The position numbers and the translations under genes are program-made. The notes under the pieces were generated by a model that was not told the origin of the DNA, searched no databases, and saw nothing but the letters and a program-made list of their open reading frames with translations. Below, one piece after another: positions 57,126 through 64,000 of a stretch of 64,000 nucleotides of DNA. Positions within the stretch are counted from its first letter, which is position 1. Every line of letters begins with the position of its first letter. The DNA comes from Gammaproteobacteria bacterium (GTDB taxonomy: Bacteria; Pseudomonadota; Gammaproteobacteria; GRL18): positions 1 through 64,000 of the forward strand of contig JADGEM010000001.1 in the NCBI GenBank assembly GCA_016744375.1, written 5' to 3'.

Positions 57126-57710
57126 GTGGCGTTAAAGTTTGTTGAATCAGCCAAATTACCCACCCAATGGGCAGAATTTACTATTTGTGGTTTTGAGGAT
57201 GATCAAACGGGCAAGGAACATATTGCTTTGATTCTAGGTGATATTTCTAATGGCGAACCAGTTGATATGCGCATGCATTCGGAATGTTTAACTGGAGATG
57301 CAATGTTCAGCTTACGTTGTGACTGTGGTCCGCAACTGGAAGCGGCTTTGAAGCACATAGCGGAAGCAGGAAGGGGTGTTTTACTGTATTTGCGCCAGGA
57401 AGGCCGGGGAATCGGACTTATAAACAAAATTAAAGCCTATCACCTCCAGGATGGTGGTGCCGATACGGTTGAAGCAAATGAGCAGCTTGGTTTTGATGCT
57501 GACTTACGAGAATATGACATTGCTCGCGACATGTTGGAGTATTTACAGGTAAAAAAAATACGCCTGATGACCAATAATCCAAAAAAAGTGAATGCTCTGG
57601 AAGAACATGGTCTTGATGTTGTCGAGCGTTTACCGTGGAAACACGGTGAAAACCCCCATAATTCTCATTATTTGTCGACAAAAGCTGGTAAGTTAGGGCA
57701 CATGTTTTAA
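57126..57710 (+). CDS. ribA: GTP cyclohydrolase II
   Basis: 194 residues from GTG with GAGGAG 7 nt upstream. RibA opens the imidazole ring of GTP, the first step of riboflavin synthesis. Zinc ligands Cys54, Cys65 and Cys67 ([17 protein letters not shown]), the GTP-binding [10 protein letters not shown], and [14 protein letters not shown] are all present. Stand-alone form without a RibB domain. No FMN riboswitch was seen in the 110 bp before it. Confidence 0.95.
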   Translation: MALKFVESAKLPTQWAEFTICGFEDDQTGKEHIALILGDISNGEPVDMRMHSECLTGDAMFSLRCDCGPQLEAALKHIAEAGRGVLLYLRQEGRGIGLINKIKAYHLQDGGADTVEANEQLGFDADLREYDIARDMLEYLQVKKIRLMTNNPKKVNALEEHGLDVVERLPWKHGENPHNSHYLSTKAGKLGHMF

Positions 57711-57883
57711 TCTTGTCAATTTATTTGAACCACTTCCCGGTTCAGATTTCACTTCAAACTAATCCTCTTTCCAGATACGTTTTCTTCTGTTTCACATTTG
57801 TTTGATCTCATTTGGATTTATTCTTATAACTTTGCTATCTTTAAATTAATATTATTCCAACTATTAACTACGAGGCAGTTTGT

Positions 57884-58459
57884 GTGGATATAGGTACTTT
57901 TATATTTATAGGTGTCATTGTTATTGCGGCATTCTACTTTATGACGATTTATAATAATTTAGTCAGAATTAAGCATAATGTCTCTCAAGCCTGGTCAAAT
58001 ATAGATATTTTACTCAAGCAGAGACACGATGAATTACCCAAATTGGTTGAAGTCTGTAAACAATATATGGACTATGAAGGCTCTGCTCTGGAAAAGATCA
58101 TTGCCGCTCGCTCCGGGGTTTCTAAAGCAAGAGAAGCGGGAGATATGGGTGCTTTGGGAATGGCTGAGGGACAAATGAGGTTAGGCCTTGGCAGCTTGTT
58201 TGCGGTTTCAGAAGCTTATCCTGAGCTTAAAGCGAATGAAAACTTTCAACATCTGCAAAATCGCATTACTGGCCTGGAAGATGCTATTGCTGATCGTCGT
58301 GAATATTATAATGACAGTGTCAATATTAACAATGTTCGCATTGAACAGTTTCCAGACTTAATCATTGCACGTTTCTTTAATTTTAAAGAACAATCCTTAT
58401 TAGAATTTGATGAAGAAGAGAAGAAAGATGTTAATATTAAGTCTTTATTCAGCGGATAA
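57884..58459 (+). CDS. LemA family protein
   Basis: 191 residues from GTG (GAGGC upstream). N-terminal membrane helix (about 5-22), then the LemA coiled-coil domain: YNNLVRIKHNVSQAWSNIDILLKQRHDELPKLVEV in segments, and ARFFNFKEQSLLEFDEEEK at the end. Function of LemA is poorly known. The next gene is a GIDE-type protein, a common pairing. Confidence 0.88.
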   Translation: MDIGTFIFIGVIVIAAFYFMTIYNNLVRIKHNVSQAWSNIDILLKQRHDELPKLVEVCKQYMDYEGSALEKIIAARSGVSKAREAGDMGALGMAEGQMRLGLGSLFAVSEAYPELKANENFQHLQNRITGLEDAIADRREYYNDSVNINNVRIEQFPDLIIARFFNFKEQSLLEFDEEEKKDVNIKSLFSG

Positions 58460-58496
58460 GCTTCAAATCTTAACTTATATAAGCTTATTTCATTAA

Positions 58497-59474
58497 ATGT
58501 TAGAGTCCCTCAAGCAGCAGGTTGTTACCGCCGATCAGGTAGGAATTATTATACTTTTAGTAATTCTTGTCGTTATCAGTGGTGTCAGCCTGTATGGTAT
58601 TTTCCGGTTTTTTCATCGCTCTCGAGTTATTGATGATACCCCGACATCTAAAATACGTTCAGCCCATCAAGGTTTTGTTGAGCTTGAGGGTGAAGGGCGC
58701 TTAATGAAAGGTACACCCATTGTCTCACCTTTGAGTGGCCGGCATTGTTTATGGTATCGCTTTAAAATTGAGCATAGAGTGAAAGAGCATGATATTGGCT
58801 CCAGTAATAATCATGCTCTTACGAATAGCCATTGGGAGACTGTTAATTCAGGTGTCAGTGACAACCTATTTTTACTATCTGATGAGACTGGAATTTGTGT
58901 GGTTGATCCAGAAGGGGCTGTCATTACCCCTTCTTTTTCAAAAACATGGTATGGCTCAAGGTCATTTAATGCCTCTGATATTGCTTCGGCTGATGCCGCA
59001 CTTTCTCTGGCCAGACTCACTGGCAATAATAACTATCGATACACAGAAAAACGGATTGATGTGGGTGAAGCACTATACATACTGGGGCGATTTAAGACAA
59101 TAGGCGGTCGAAGAGAAAAGTTAGACAAAAAAGGTGAGGTAAGAGATCTTCTGGCAAAGTGGAAAAACCGTCCTGACTTCTTGCTGGCGGGCTTTGATGA
59201 CAACGGCGATGGTGAAATCGACATGGGCGAATGGCAAAAGGTTGTTGCAAAGGCAGAACAATATGTTGAAAAAAGCTTTGGTGAGCGTCTGGTTCAGCCT
59301 GAAATCCATACTGTTTCGCAACCCATTGACAGTCGACGTCCATTCATTATCTCAGTGGAATCTCAGGAAGCCATTGCCGGAAAATACCGATGGTATTCAA
59401 GGGGCAGTATTATCGGCTTCTTTTTTGGCGGTATCAGCTTTGTCTGGGTTATTGGGGTACGTTTTATGAGTTAA
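58497..59474 (+). CDS. GIDE-domain membrane protein with EF-hand
   Basis: 325 residues. Membrane helices at about 16-36 and 300-320 enclose a GIDE-type domain (GFVELEGEGRLMKG, SPLSGRHCLWYRFKIEH, VVDPEGAVI), related to the middle domain of eukaryotic MUL1 E3 ligases; no RING domain is present. Within it, FDDNGDGEIDMGEW (about 240-253) matches the EF-hand calcium loop D-x-N-x-D-G-x-I-x-x-x-E. It follows lemA by 37 bp, so the two probably work together at the membrane. Molecular role unknown. Confidence 0.82.
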   Translation: MLESLKQQVVTADQVGIIILLVILVVISGVSLYGIFRFFHRSRVIDDTPTSKIRSAHQGFVELEGEGRLMKGTPIVSPLSGRHCLWYRFKIEHRVKEHDIGSSNNHALTNSHWETVNSGVSDNLFLLSDETGICVVDPEGAVITPSFSKTWYGSRSFNASDIASADAALSLARLTGNNNYRYTEKRIDVGEALYILGRFKTIGGRREKLDKKGEVRDLLAKWKNRPDFLLAGFDDNGDGEIDMGEWQKVVAKAEQYVEKSFGERLVQPEIHTVSQPIDSRRPFIISVESQEAIAGKYRWYSRGSIIGFFFGGISFVWVIGVRFMS

Positions 59475-59484
59475 GTTCCTAATA

Positions 59485-60354
59485 TCATCCAGAATGAAAT
59501 TCATCTGCTGCATCAACCGTATTTTGTAATAAAGTTGCAACGGTCATTGGACCCACGCCACCAGGAACAGGCGTAATATAACCCGCTCTTTCTTTGGCAA
59601 TTTCAAAATCAACATCACCCACCAGTTTACCATTATCAAGGCGGTTGATACCCACATCAATGACGATTGAGCCAGGCTTGATCCATTCACTATTGACAAT
59701 TCCAGGCTTGCCCACAGCAACAACGAGAATATCAGCCTGGCTAATATGTTCATCAAGGTTTTTAGTGAATCGGTGACAGGTGGTTACAGTACATCCTGCC
59801 AGTAATAATTCAAGTCCCATGGGGCGGCCGACAATATTGGAGGCACCAACGATGCAGGCATTCAAACCTTTGATGTTTTTATCAATGCTATTGAGTGTTT
59901 GATCCAGCAAAGTCATGATGCCACGTGGGGTGCAGGGACGAAGTACTGGGATACGCAGGGCCAGACGGCCGACATTATAAGGGTGAAAACCATCAACATC
60001 CTTATCCGGATGGATTCTTTCAGTGATTGTTTCAGGATCAATATGAGCTGGGACAGGCAGCTGCACCAGTATGCCGTCAATAGTATTATCATCATTTAAT
60101 TGATCAATAAGGGACAGTAAGGTTTCCTGGGATGTTTCTTCAGCCAGATCATGCGCAATAGAATTAATGCCTACCTTTTCGCAGGAATTACGCTTATTTC
60201 GAACATAGACTTCTGATGCGGGATCATTACCAACTTTTATGACAGCCAGGCCGGGCACTCTTAATCCATGCTTGATTCGTTCATCAACCCGAATCTTTAA
60301 CTGTTCTTTAATTTCATTAGCAGTCCCTTTACCATCAATTATTTGTGCACTCAT
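59485..60354 (-). CDS. folD: Methylenetetrahydrofolate dehydrogenase / cyclohydrolase
   Basis: 289 residues, full length. Bifunctional FolD interconverts 5,10-methylene-, methenyl- and 10-formyl-tetrahydrofolate using NADP. Signatures: [13 protein letters not shown] with the catalytic Lys, [24 protein letters not shown], and [16 protein letters not shown] plus [15 protein letters not shown]. Transcribed away from the tRNA cluster. Confidence 0.96.
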   Translation of the reverse strand: MSAQIIDGKGTANEIKEQLKIRVDERIKHGLRVPGLAVIKVGNDPASEVYVRNKRNSCEKVGINSIAHDLAEETSQETLLSLIDQLNDDNTIDGILVQLPVPAHIDPETITERIHPDKDVDGFHPYNVGRLALRIPVLRPCTPRGIMTLLDQTLNSIDKNIKGLNACIVGASNIVGRPMGLELLLAGCTVTTCHRFTKNLDEHISQADILVVAVGKPGIVNSEWIKPGSIVIDVGINRLDNGKLVGDVDFEIAKERAGYITPVPGGVGPMTVATLLQNTVDAADEFHSG

Positions 60355-60551
60355 TCTATATGATCTTCCAGAATTAATTCAATTTATACAGAAGGCTTAT
60401 TTTACCTAAAAAACAAAGGTTATTGGAAATTTATTCTAAAAAACTATCTATTTAATTTTCATTAAAGAAATATGAAAAAACGCTTGCATTGAAACAGTAA
60501 ACTCATTAATATACGCACCACTTGGTGTTTAGTCGATGGTTAAACATCAAT

Positions 60552-60628
60552 CGGGGTATAGCGCAGTCTGGTAGCGCGCTTGCTTTGGGAGCAAGATGTC
60601 GGGAGTTCGAATCTCTCTACCCCGACCA
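60552..60628 (+). tRNA. tRNA-Pro (UGG)
   Basis: 77 nt, cloverleaf complete: acceptor CGGGGTA with TACCCCG, anticodon TGG in CTTGCTTTGGGAGCAAG, T-loop GTTCGAATC, CCA encoded. First of a four-tRNA cluster before tig. Confidence 0.96.
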
Positions 60629-60724
60629 ATTTTATTGCTAAGTTACCTTGGTTTAATTGGTCATACTATTTAACATGAAGTACATAATAAGTGACCAGAT
60701 CTAAGTAATTTAGAAATAGTCTCT

Positions 60725-60801
60725 GCGCCCGTAGCTCATCTGGATAGAGCATCGGCCTTCTAAGCCGAGGGTAGCAGGTTCGAGTCCTGCCGGGCGCACC
60801 A
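60725..60801 (+). tRNA. tRNA-Arg (UCU)
   Basis: 77 nt, acceptor GCGCCCG with CGGGCGC, anticodon TCT in CGGCCTTCTAAGCCG, T-loop GTTCGAGTC, CCA encoded. Confidence 0.96.
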
Positions 60802-60852
60802 TTTTTTGGCCTTGCCGGATTTACTTCCAGTGGTTTTGTTCTAATACTTGTG

Positions 60853-60928
60853 GTGAGCGTAGCTCAGTTGGTAGAGCTCAGGATTGTGACTCCTGCGGTC
60901 GAGGGTTCGAACCCCTTCGTTCACCCCA
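60853..60928 (+). tRNA. tRNA-His (GUG)
   Basis: 76 nt, acceptor GTGAGCG with CGTTCAC, anticodon GTG in AGGATTGTGACTCCT. The base before the start is G (60852) and the discriminator is C, so the extra G-1 of tRNA-His is encoded. CCA encoded. Confidence 0.95.
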
Positions 60929-60980
60929 TTACCTTTTTAGAATTAATCATTTCAATACAATTTGTTAAAAATAAGTATAC

Positions 60981-61065
60981 GCGGATGTGGTGAAATTGGT
61001 ATACACGCTGGTTTTAGGTACCAGTGGCGCAAGTCGTGAGAGTTCGAGTCTCTCCATCCGCACCA
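60981..61065 (+). tRNA. tRNA-Leu (UAG)
   Basis: 85 nt with a long variable arm (class II), acceptor GCGGATG with CATCCGC, anticodon TAG in CTGGTTTTAGGTACCAG, CCA encoded. Confidence 0.96.
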
Positions 61066-61402
61066 TTTATTTTAAATTATATTTATATCCAAAAAACAAT
61101 AGCTTACCTTTTTCTTCATATCAAACTATACTTTCTAAGACATCCTGATTTCTAATTTATTCTATTTTTGACAGCTTCTCATCTTTTTCTCACTTCAAAA
61201 TTGAGATATTTCTCTATTTCTTTAAAAAAAGTATTAATTATTAGCCTTCAGATATTGTATAATGTGTGGTTTAGCTACATATAGTAATCTGAACAGGCTC
61301 CTGGCCATACTGTTTAAAACTCATTACCAATAGGAAATAATGACAAATTTCTATTGGTAATGAGTTTTTTTAAAATTAAATCGATCGTAACGAGGATAGA
61401 AA
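61066..61402. other. Region between tRNA cluster and tig
   Basis: 337 bp. It holds a TATAAT at 61257-61262 (a -10-like hexamer without a good -35) and, about 110 nt downstream, the strong terminator listed next. This spacing would suit a short transcript, or a tig leader with an early terminator. No coding frame. Confidence 0.4.
61316..61372 (+). terminator. Intrinsic terminator upstream of tig
   Basis: A stem of about 18 bp (AAACTCATTACCAATAG with CTATTGGTAATGAGTTT), extended by inner A/T pairs, followed by a T-run ending at 61371. It ends about 30 bp before the tig start and probably stops tRNA-cluster read-through or attenuates tig. Confidence 0.85.
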
Positions 61403-62716
61403 ATGCAGGTTTCAGTAGAAACAAAAGACGCTCTTGAAAGAGAAATGATAGTTGAATTTCCAACATCAGATATTAATGGTGAAGTGAATTCTCGTTTACA
61501 GTCCTTAACAAAGACAGCAAAAATTAACGGTTTTCGACCTGGTAAAATCCCAATGTCCGTTATTAAAAAACGTTATAGTGGGCATGTTGAAGCAGAAGTT
61601 CTGAATGAAAAACTTCAGCAAAGTTATTTTGAAGCAGTCAACCAGGAAAAATTAAAACCTGCGGGTCAGCCAGCAATCGACATGATTGATCATGATGATA
61701 AGAACACGATTAAATACAAGGCTGTATTTGAAGTTTATCCTGAAGTTACTCCTGCTTCACTAGATGGACAAGCTTTTGAAAAAGCCAATGTGACTATTGC
61801 TGAAGAAGACATTGACTCAACTGTTGAAAATATCCGCAAACAGAATCAGACGTTTACTGAAGTTGATCGTGGTGCTCAGGATGAAGATCAGGTAGTTGTT
61901 GACTTTACCGGAACGATTGATGGTGAAGAGTTTAAGGGTAATAAAGGTGAACAGGTTCCTGTGACTCTTGGCCAGGGGCAAATGATTGATGGTTTTGAAG
62001 AAGGTATTAAAGGTGCTAAAGCCGGTGATGAAATGACTCTGGATCTTAAGTTTCCTGAAGAATATCACTATGCAGATGTTGCAGGTAAAGATGTTCAGTT
62101 TGCTATTACCGTGTCTGCAGTTAAGGAAGCCACTTTGCCTGAGTTGAATGATGAATTTTTTGCAAAATTTGGAGTGGCTGACGGTGGTAATGATGCATTT
62201 CGTGCTGAAGTTAAAAAGAATATGCAGCTTGAATTAGACAAAGCAATTTCTGCTAAGCTTAAAAATCAGGTAATGGATTCTATTCTTGAAATCAATGACA
62301 TTACTGTTCCTAAAGCATTAGTTGATGAAGAAGCTAAAAATATGGCTGAACAGATGCAGTCTCAGTATCAAGTTGAATCTCAGAGCGATGCTCAATTACA
62401 AACCAGTTTATTTGAAGAACAGGCAAAACGACGTGTTACTCTTGGCATGCTGCTGGCTGAACTGGTTAAAATAAATGAGATTACAGCGACGCCAGAAGCA
62501 GTCAAAGAAAAAATCAATGAAATGGCTGCAACCTATGAAAATCCACAGGAAGTGATGGATTATTATATGTCTCACAAAGATAAACTGGCTGAGATTGAGT
62601 CATTTGTTCTTGAAGAGAAAATCGTTGATTGGGCCTGTGAACAGGCTACAATTGCAGAAAAAGAATTCAGTTTTACAGAATTTATGAATCCTAAGCAAGA
62701 TGAAGAAGCATCATAA
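61403..62716 (+). CDS. tig: Trigger factor
   Basis: 437 residues with GAGG 9 nt before the ATG. The ribosome-binding signature NGFRPGKIPMSVIKKRY is in the N-terminal domain. The FKBP-type prolyl isomerase domain (about 150-245, DQVVVDFTGTIDGEEFKG) and the helical C-terminal chaperone domain follow. It folds nascent chains at the ribosome exit. First of the conserved tig-clpP-clpX set. Confidence 0.97.
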   Translation: MQVSVETKDALEREMIVEFPTSDINGEVNSRLQSLTKTAKINGFRPGKIPMSVIKKRYSGHVEAEVLNEKLQQSYFEAVNQEKLKPAGQPAIDMIDHDDKNTIKYKAVFEVYPEVTPASLDGQAFEKANVTIAEEDIDSTVENIRKQNQTFTEVDRGAQDEDQVVVDFTGTIDGEEFKGNKGEQVPVTLGQGQMIDGFEEGIKGAKAGDEMTLDLKFPEEYHYADVAGKDVQFAITVSAVKEATLPELNDEFFAKFGVADGGNDAFRAEVKKNMQLELDKAISAKLKNQVMDSILEINDITVPKALVDEEAKNMAEQMQSQYQVESQSDAQLQTSLFEEQAKRRVTLGMLLAELVKINEITATPEAVKEKINEMAATYENPQEVMDYYMSHKDKLAEIESFVLEEKIVDWACEQATIAEKEFSFTEFMNPKQDEEAS

Positions 62717-62837
62717 TAACATAATGGCTTAATAAGCAAATGACTTGAAACTGAAGAATAGAAACATCATTCTATCTTTCAGTTTCCTATACTGTACTTC
62801 ATCTTCTAAGTCTAAAATAAAAAAGGACTGTAACTTA

Positions 62838-63488
62838 ATGATAAATAATGAAATCACAAATGGGGCTGCACAAGTTGATGCACTTGGTCTGGTACCAATG
62901 GTTATTGAGCAGACTGCAAGAGGGGAACGTTCTTATGATATTTATTCACGTTTATTAAAAGAACGAGTGATTTTTTTAGTTGGCCAGGTTGAAGATCACA
63001 TGGCCAACTTAATTGTTGCGCAGCTGCTGTTTTTAGAATCCGAAAACCCGGATAAAGACATTCATCTCTATATTAATTCACCCGGTGGTTCTGTGACAGC
63101 GGGAATGTCTATCTATGATACCATGCAGTTTATTAAACCGGATGTCAGTACAATGTGTATTGGTCAGGCCGCCAGTATGGGGGCTTTATTGTTAACCGGT
63201 GGTGCTAAGGGAAAGCGCTATTGTCTACCCAATTCTCGAATGATGATTCATCAGCCTTTAGGTGGTTTTCAAGGTCAGGCATCTGATATTGAAATTCATG
63301 CTAGAGAAATTCTGACTCTTAAAGACAAATTGAATCAGATTATGGCTGATCACACCGGTCAAAATCTGGATGTTATTGCTAAAGATACTGATCGTGATAA
63401 CTTTCTCAGTGCAGATCAGGCTGTTGATTATGGTTTGGTTGATAAAGTGATTAGTAATCGTGCTCCAGATGATAAAGAAGAGAGTTAA
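62838..63488 (+). CDS. clpP: ATP-dependent Clp protease proteolytic subunit
   Basis: 216 residues from the ATG at 62838 ([12 protein letters not shown]), with AAAAGGA 12 nt upstream. The frame is open 31 codons further up, but that part is not ClpP-like. Catalytic Ser in [11 protein letters not shown], His in [11 protein letters not shown], Asp in DKDTDRDNF-like region (KDTDRDNF). Forms the 14-mer protease chamber, fed by ClpX downstream. Confidence 0.96.
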   Translation: MINNEITNGAAQVDALGLVPMVIEQTARGERSYDIYSRLLKERVIFLVGQVEDHMANLIVAQLLFLESENPDKDIHLYINSPGGSVTAGMSIYDTMQFIKPDVSTMCIGQAASMGALLLTGGAKGKRYCLPNSRMMIHQPLGGFQGQASDIEIHAREILTLKDKLNQIMADHTGQNLDVIAKDTDRDNFLSADQAVDYGLVDKVISNRAPDDKEES

Positions 63489-63506
63489 ATAGCGTTATTT
63501 AATAGT

Positions 63507-63546
63507 ACTAATTGAAGAATAAAGATTGATTTATTCTTCAATTAGT
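63507..63546. promoter_or_regulatory. Perfect 17-bp hairpin between clpP and clpX
   Basis: Arms 63507-63523 and 63530-63546 (starting ACTAATTGAAG) are exact complements with a 6-nt loop. No T-run follows, so it is more likely an mRNA stabiliser or processing site, or a partial attenuator, than a full terminator. Confidence 0.6.
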
Positions 63547-63630
63547 CTTATATATGTGTAAGAGATTGTCGGACAGGGCGCCTGATACTCCGGAAATAAG
63601 TTTACAATCCCCTAATATGAGGTTCGTTTT

Positions 63631-64000
63631 ATGAGTGATGATACTCAAGATAAAGATGATAATGGAAAGTTACTTTACTGCTCTTTTTGCGGTAAAAGCC
63701 AGCATGAAGTCAGAAAATTAATTGCAGGGCCTTCAGTTTTCATCTGTGACGAATGTGTTGAACTCTGCAATGATATTATTCGTGAAGAAATTCAAGAGCA
63801 GGGTGGGGCTGTTCCAGGCAAAAAATTACCAACACCACGTGAAATTAACAAAAACCTTGATGAGTATGTTATTGGTCAGGTTGCGGCAAAGAAAATACTT
63901 TCTGTTGCTGTTTATAATCACTATAAGCGCCTGGAAAGTGGTTATAAAAAAGATGATGTTGAGTTGTCGAAGAGTAATATCCTATTAATTGGTCCTACTG
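63631..64000 (+). CDS. clpX: ATP-dependent unfoldase ClpX (5' part, cut by window end)
   Basis: 123 codons visible, open at the right edge. [24 protein letters not shown] and [13 protein letters not shown] give the N-terminal zinc-binding domain with four cysteines. The AAA+ part begins with [17 protein letters not shown] and reaches the Walker A approach ILLIGPT. ClpX unfolds substrates for ClpP. The start ATG lies 142 bp after the clpP stop. Confidence 0.96.
   Translation, partial: MSDDTQDKDDNGKLLYCSFCGKSQHEVRKLIAGPSVFICDECVELCNDIIREEIQEQGGAVPGKKLPTPREINKNLDEYVIGQVAAKKILSVAVYNHYKRLESGYKKDDVELSKSNILLIGPT

Overview
The window is about 64 kb of AT-rich bacterial chromosome with high coding density. 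It looks gammaproteobacterial: mfd, rne/rluC, exbBD-lpxK, folD-tRNA-tig-clpPX, fimV, selU and metA occur in gamma-type forms and orders. A sulfide:quinone oxidoreductase very close in layout to the Acidithiobacillus ferrooxidans enzyme, a DsrE-like periplasmic protein and a tandem rhodanese point to sulfur chemistry. I cannot fix the order (Thiotrichales, Chromatiales and Methylococcales are all possible). There are no rRNA genes, CRISPR arrays, phage genes or intact transposases; the unusual content is repeats.

Layout. 0.1-7 kb: secreted rhodanese, mfd, thrC, a small membrane protein and an ArsC-like reductase. 7-16.4 kb: a decayed thioesterase remnant, a PAS-GGDEF-EAL protein, a tight minus-strand metA-modABC block, an uncharacterised ATPase, an aldo-keto reductase and a DsrE-like protein. 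16.5-29 kb: a RelA-type ppGpp enzyme that keeps its hydrolase residues, sqr divergent from a sigma-54 activator, fimV, a coupled pair of M16 peptidase-like genes and a COG0523 GTPase. 29.8-37.5 kb: selU, a hemerythrin/DUF2249/multi-pass membrane module probably linked to nitric oxide or oxygen, a Na/Pi transporter, a solute-binding protein, OsmC-like and DUF2062 proteins. 37.5-50 kb: the conserved block comEC-exbB-exbD-lpxK-trm112-like-LMW phosphatase-rne / rluC-HAD-sppA, in the order I know from Pseudomonas but without kdsB and murB. 50-60 kb: a pair of inverted structured repeats, nhaD, an HDOD protein, a two-component pair resembling the 'dedicated sortase system' regulators but with no sortase here, ribA, and a lemA-GIDE pair. 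60-64 kb: folD, four tRNAs (Pro, Arg, His, Leu), tig, clpP and the start of clpX.

The most unusual signals are repeats. First, an 18-bp repeat family (consensus near TTRYTRGCTGAAGGCTCT) occurs at three unrelated places: in frame in lpxK on the plus strand (LAEGSL-like hexapeptides), in frame in the rne tail in the opposite orientation (KEPSAN/S hexapeptides, about 15 units plus a second array), and in the intergenic region ahead of the orphan response regulator. Second, two ~200-bp elements lie head to head at 49999-50537. Their loop sequences are conserved, but the stems differ between copies with compensating changes, which suggests selection on a folded DNA or RNA structure. Third, a 21-bp perfect palindrome lies between the hemerythrin and DUF2249 genes.

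All functional calls rest on motif recognition by eye. No database search was run.
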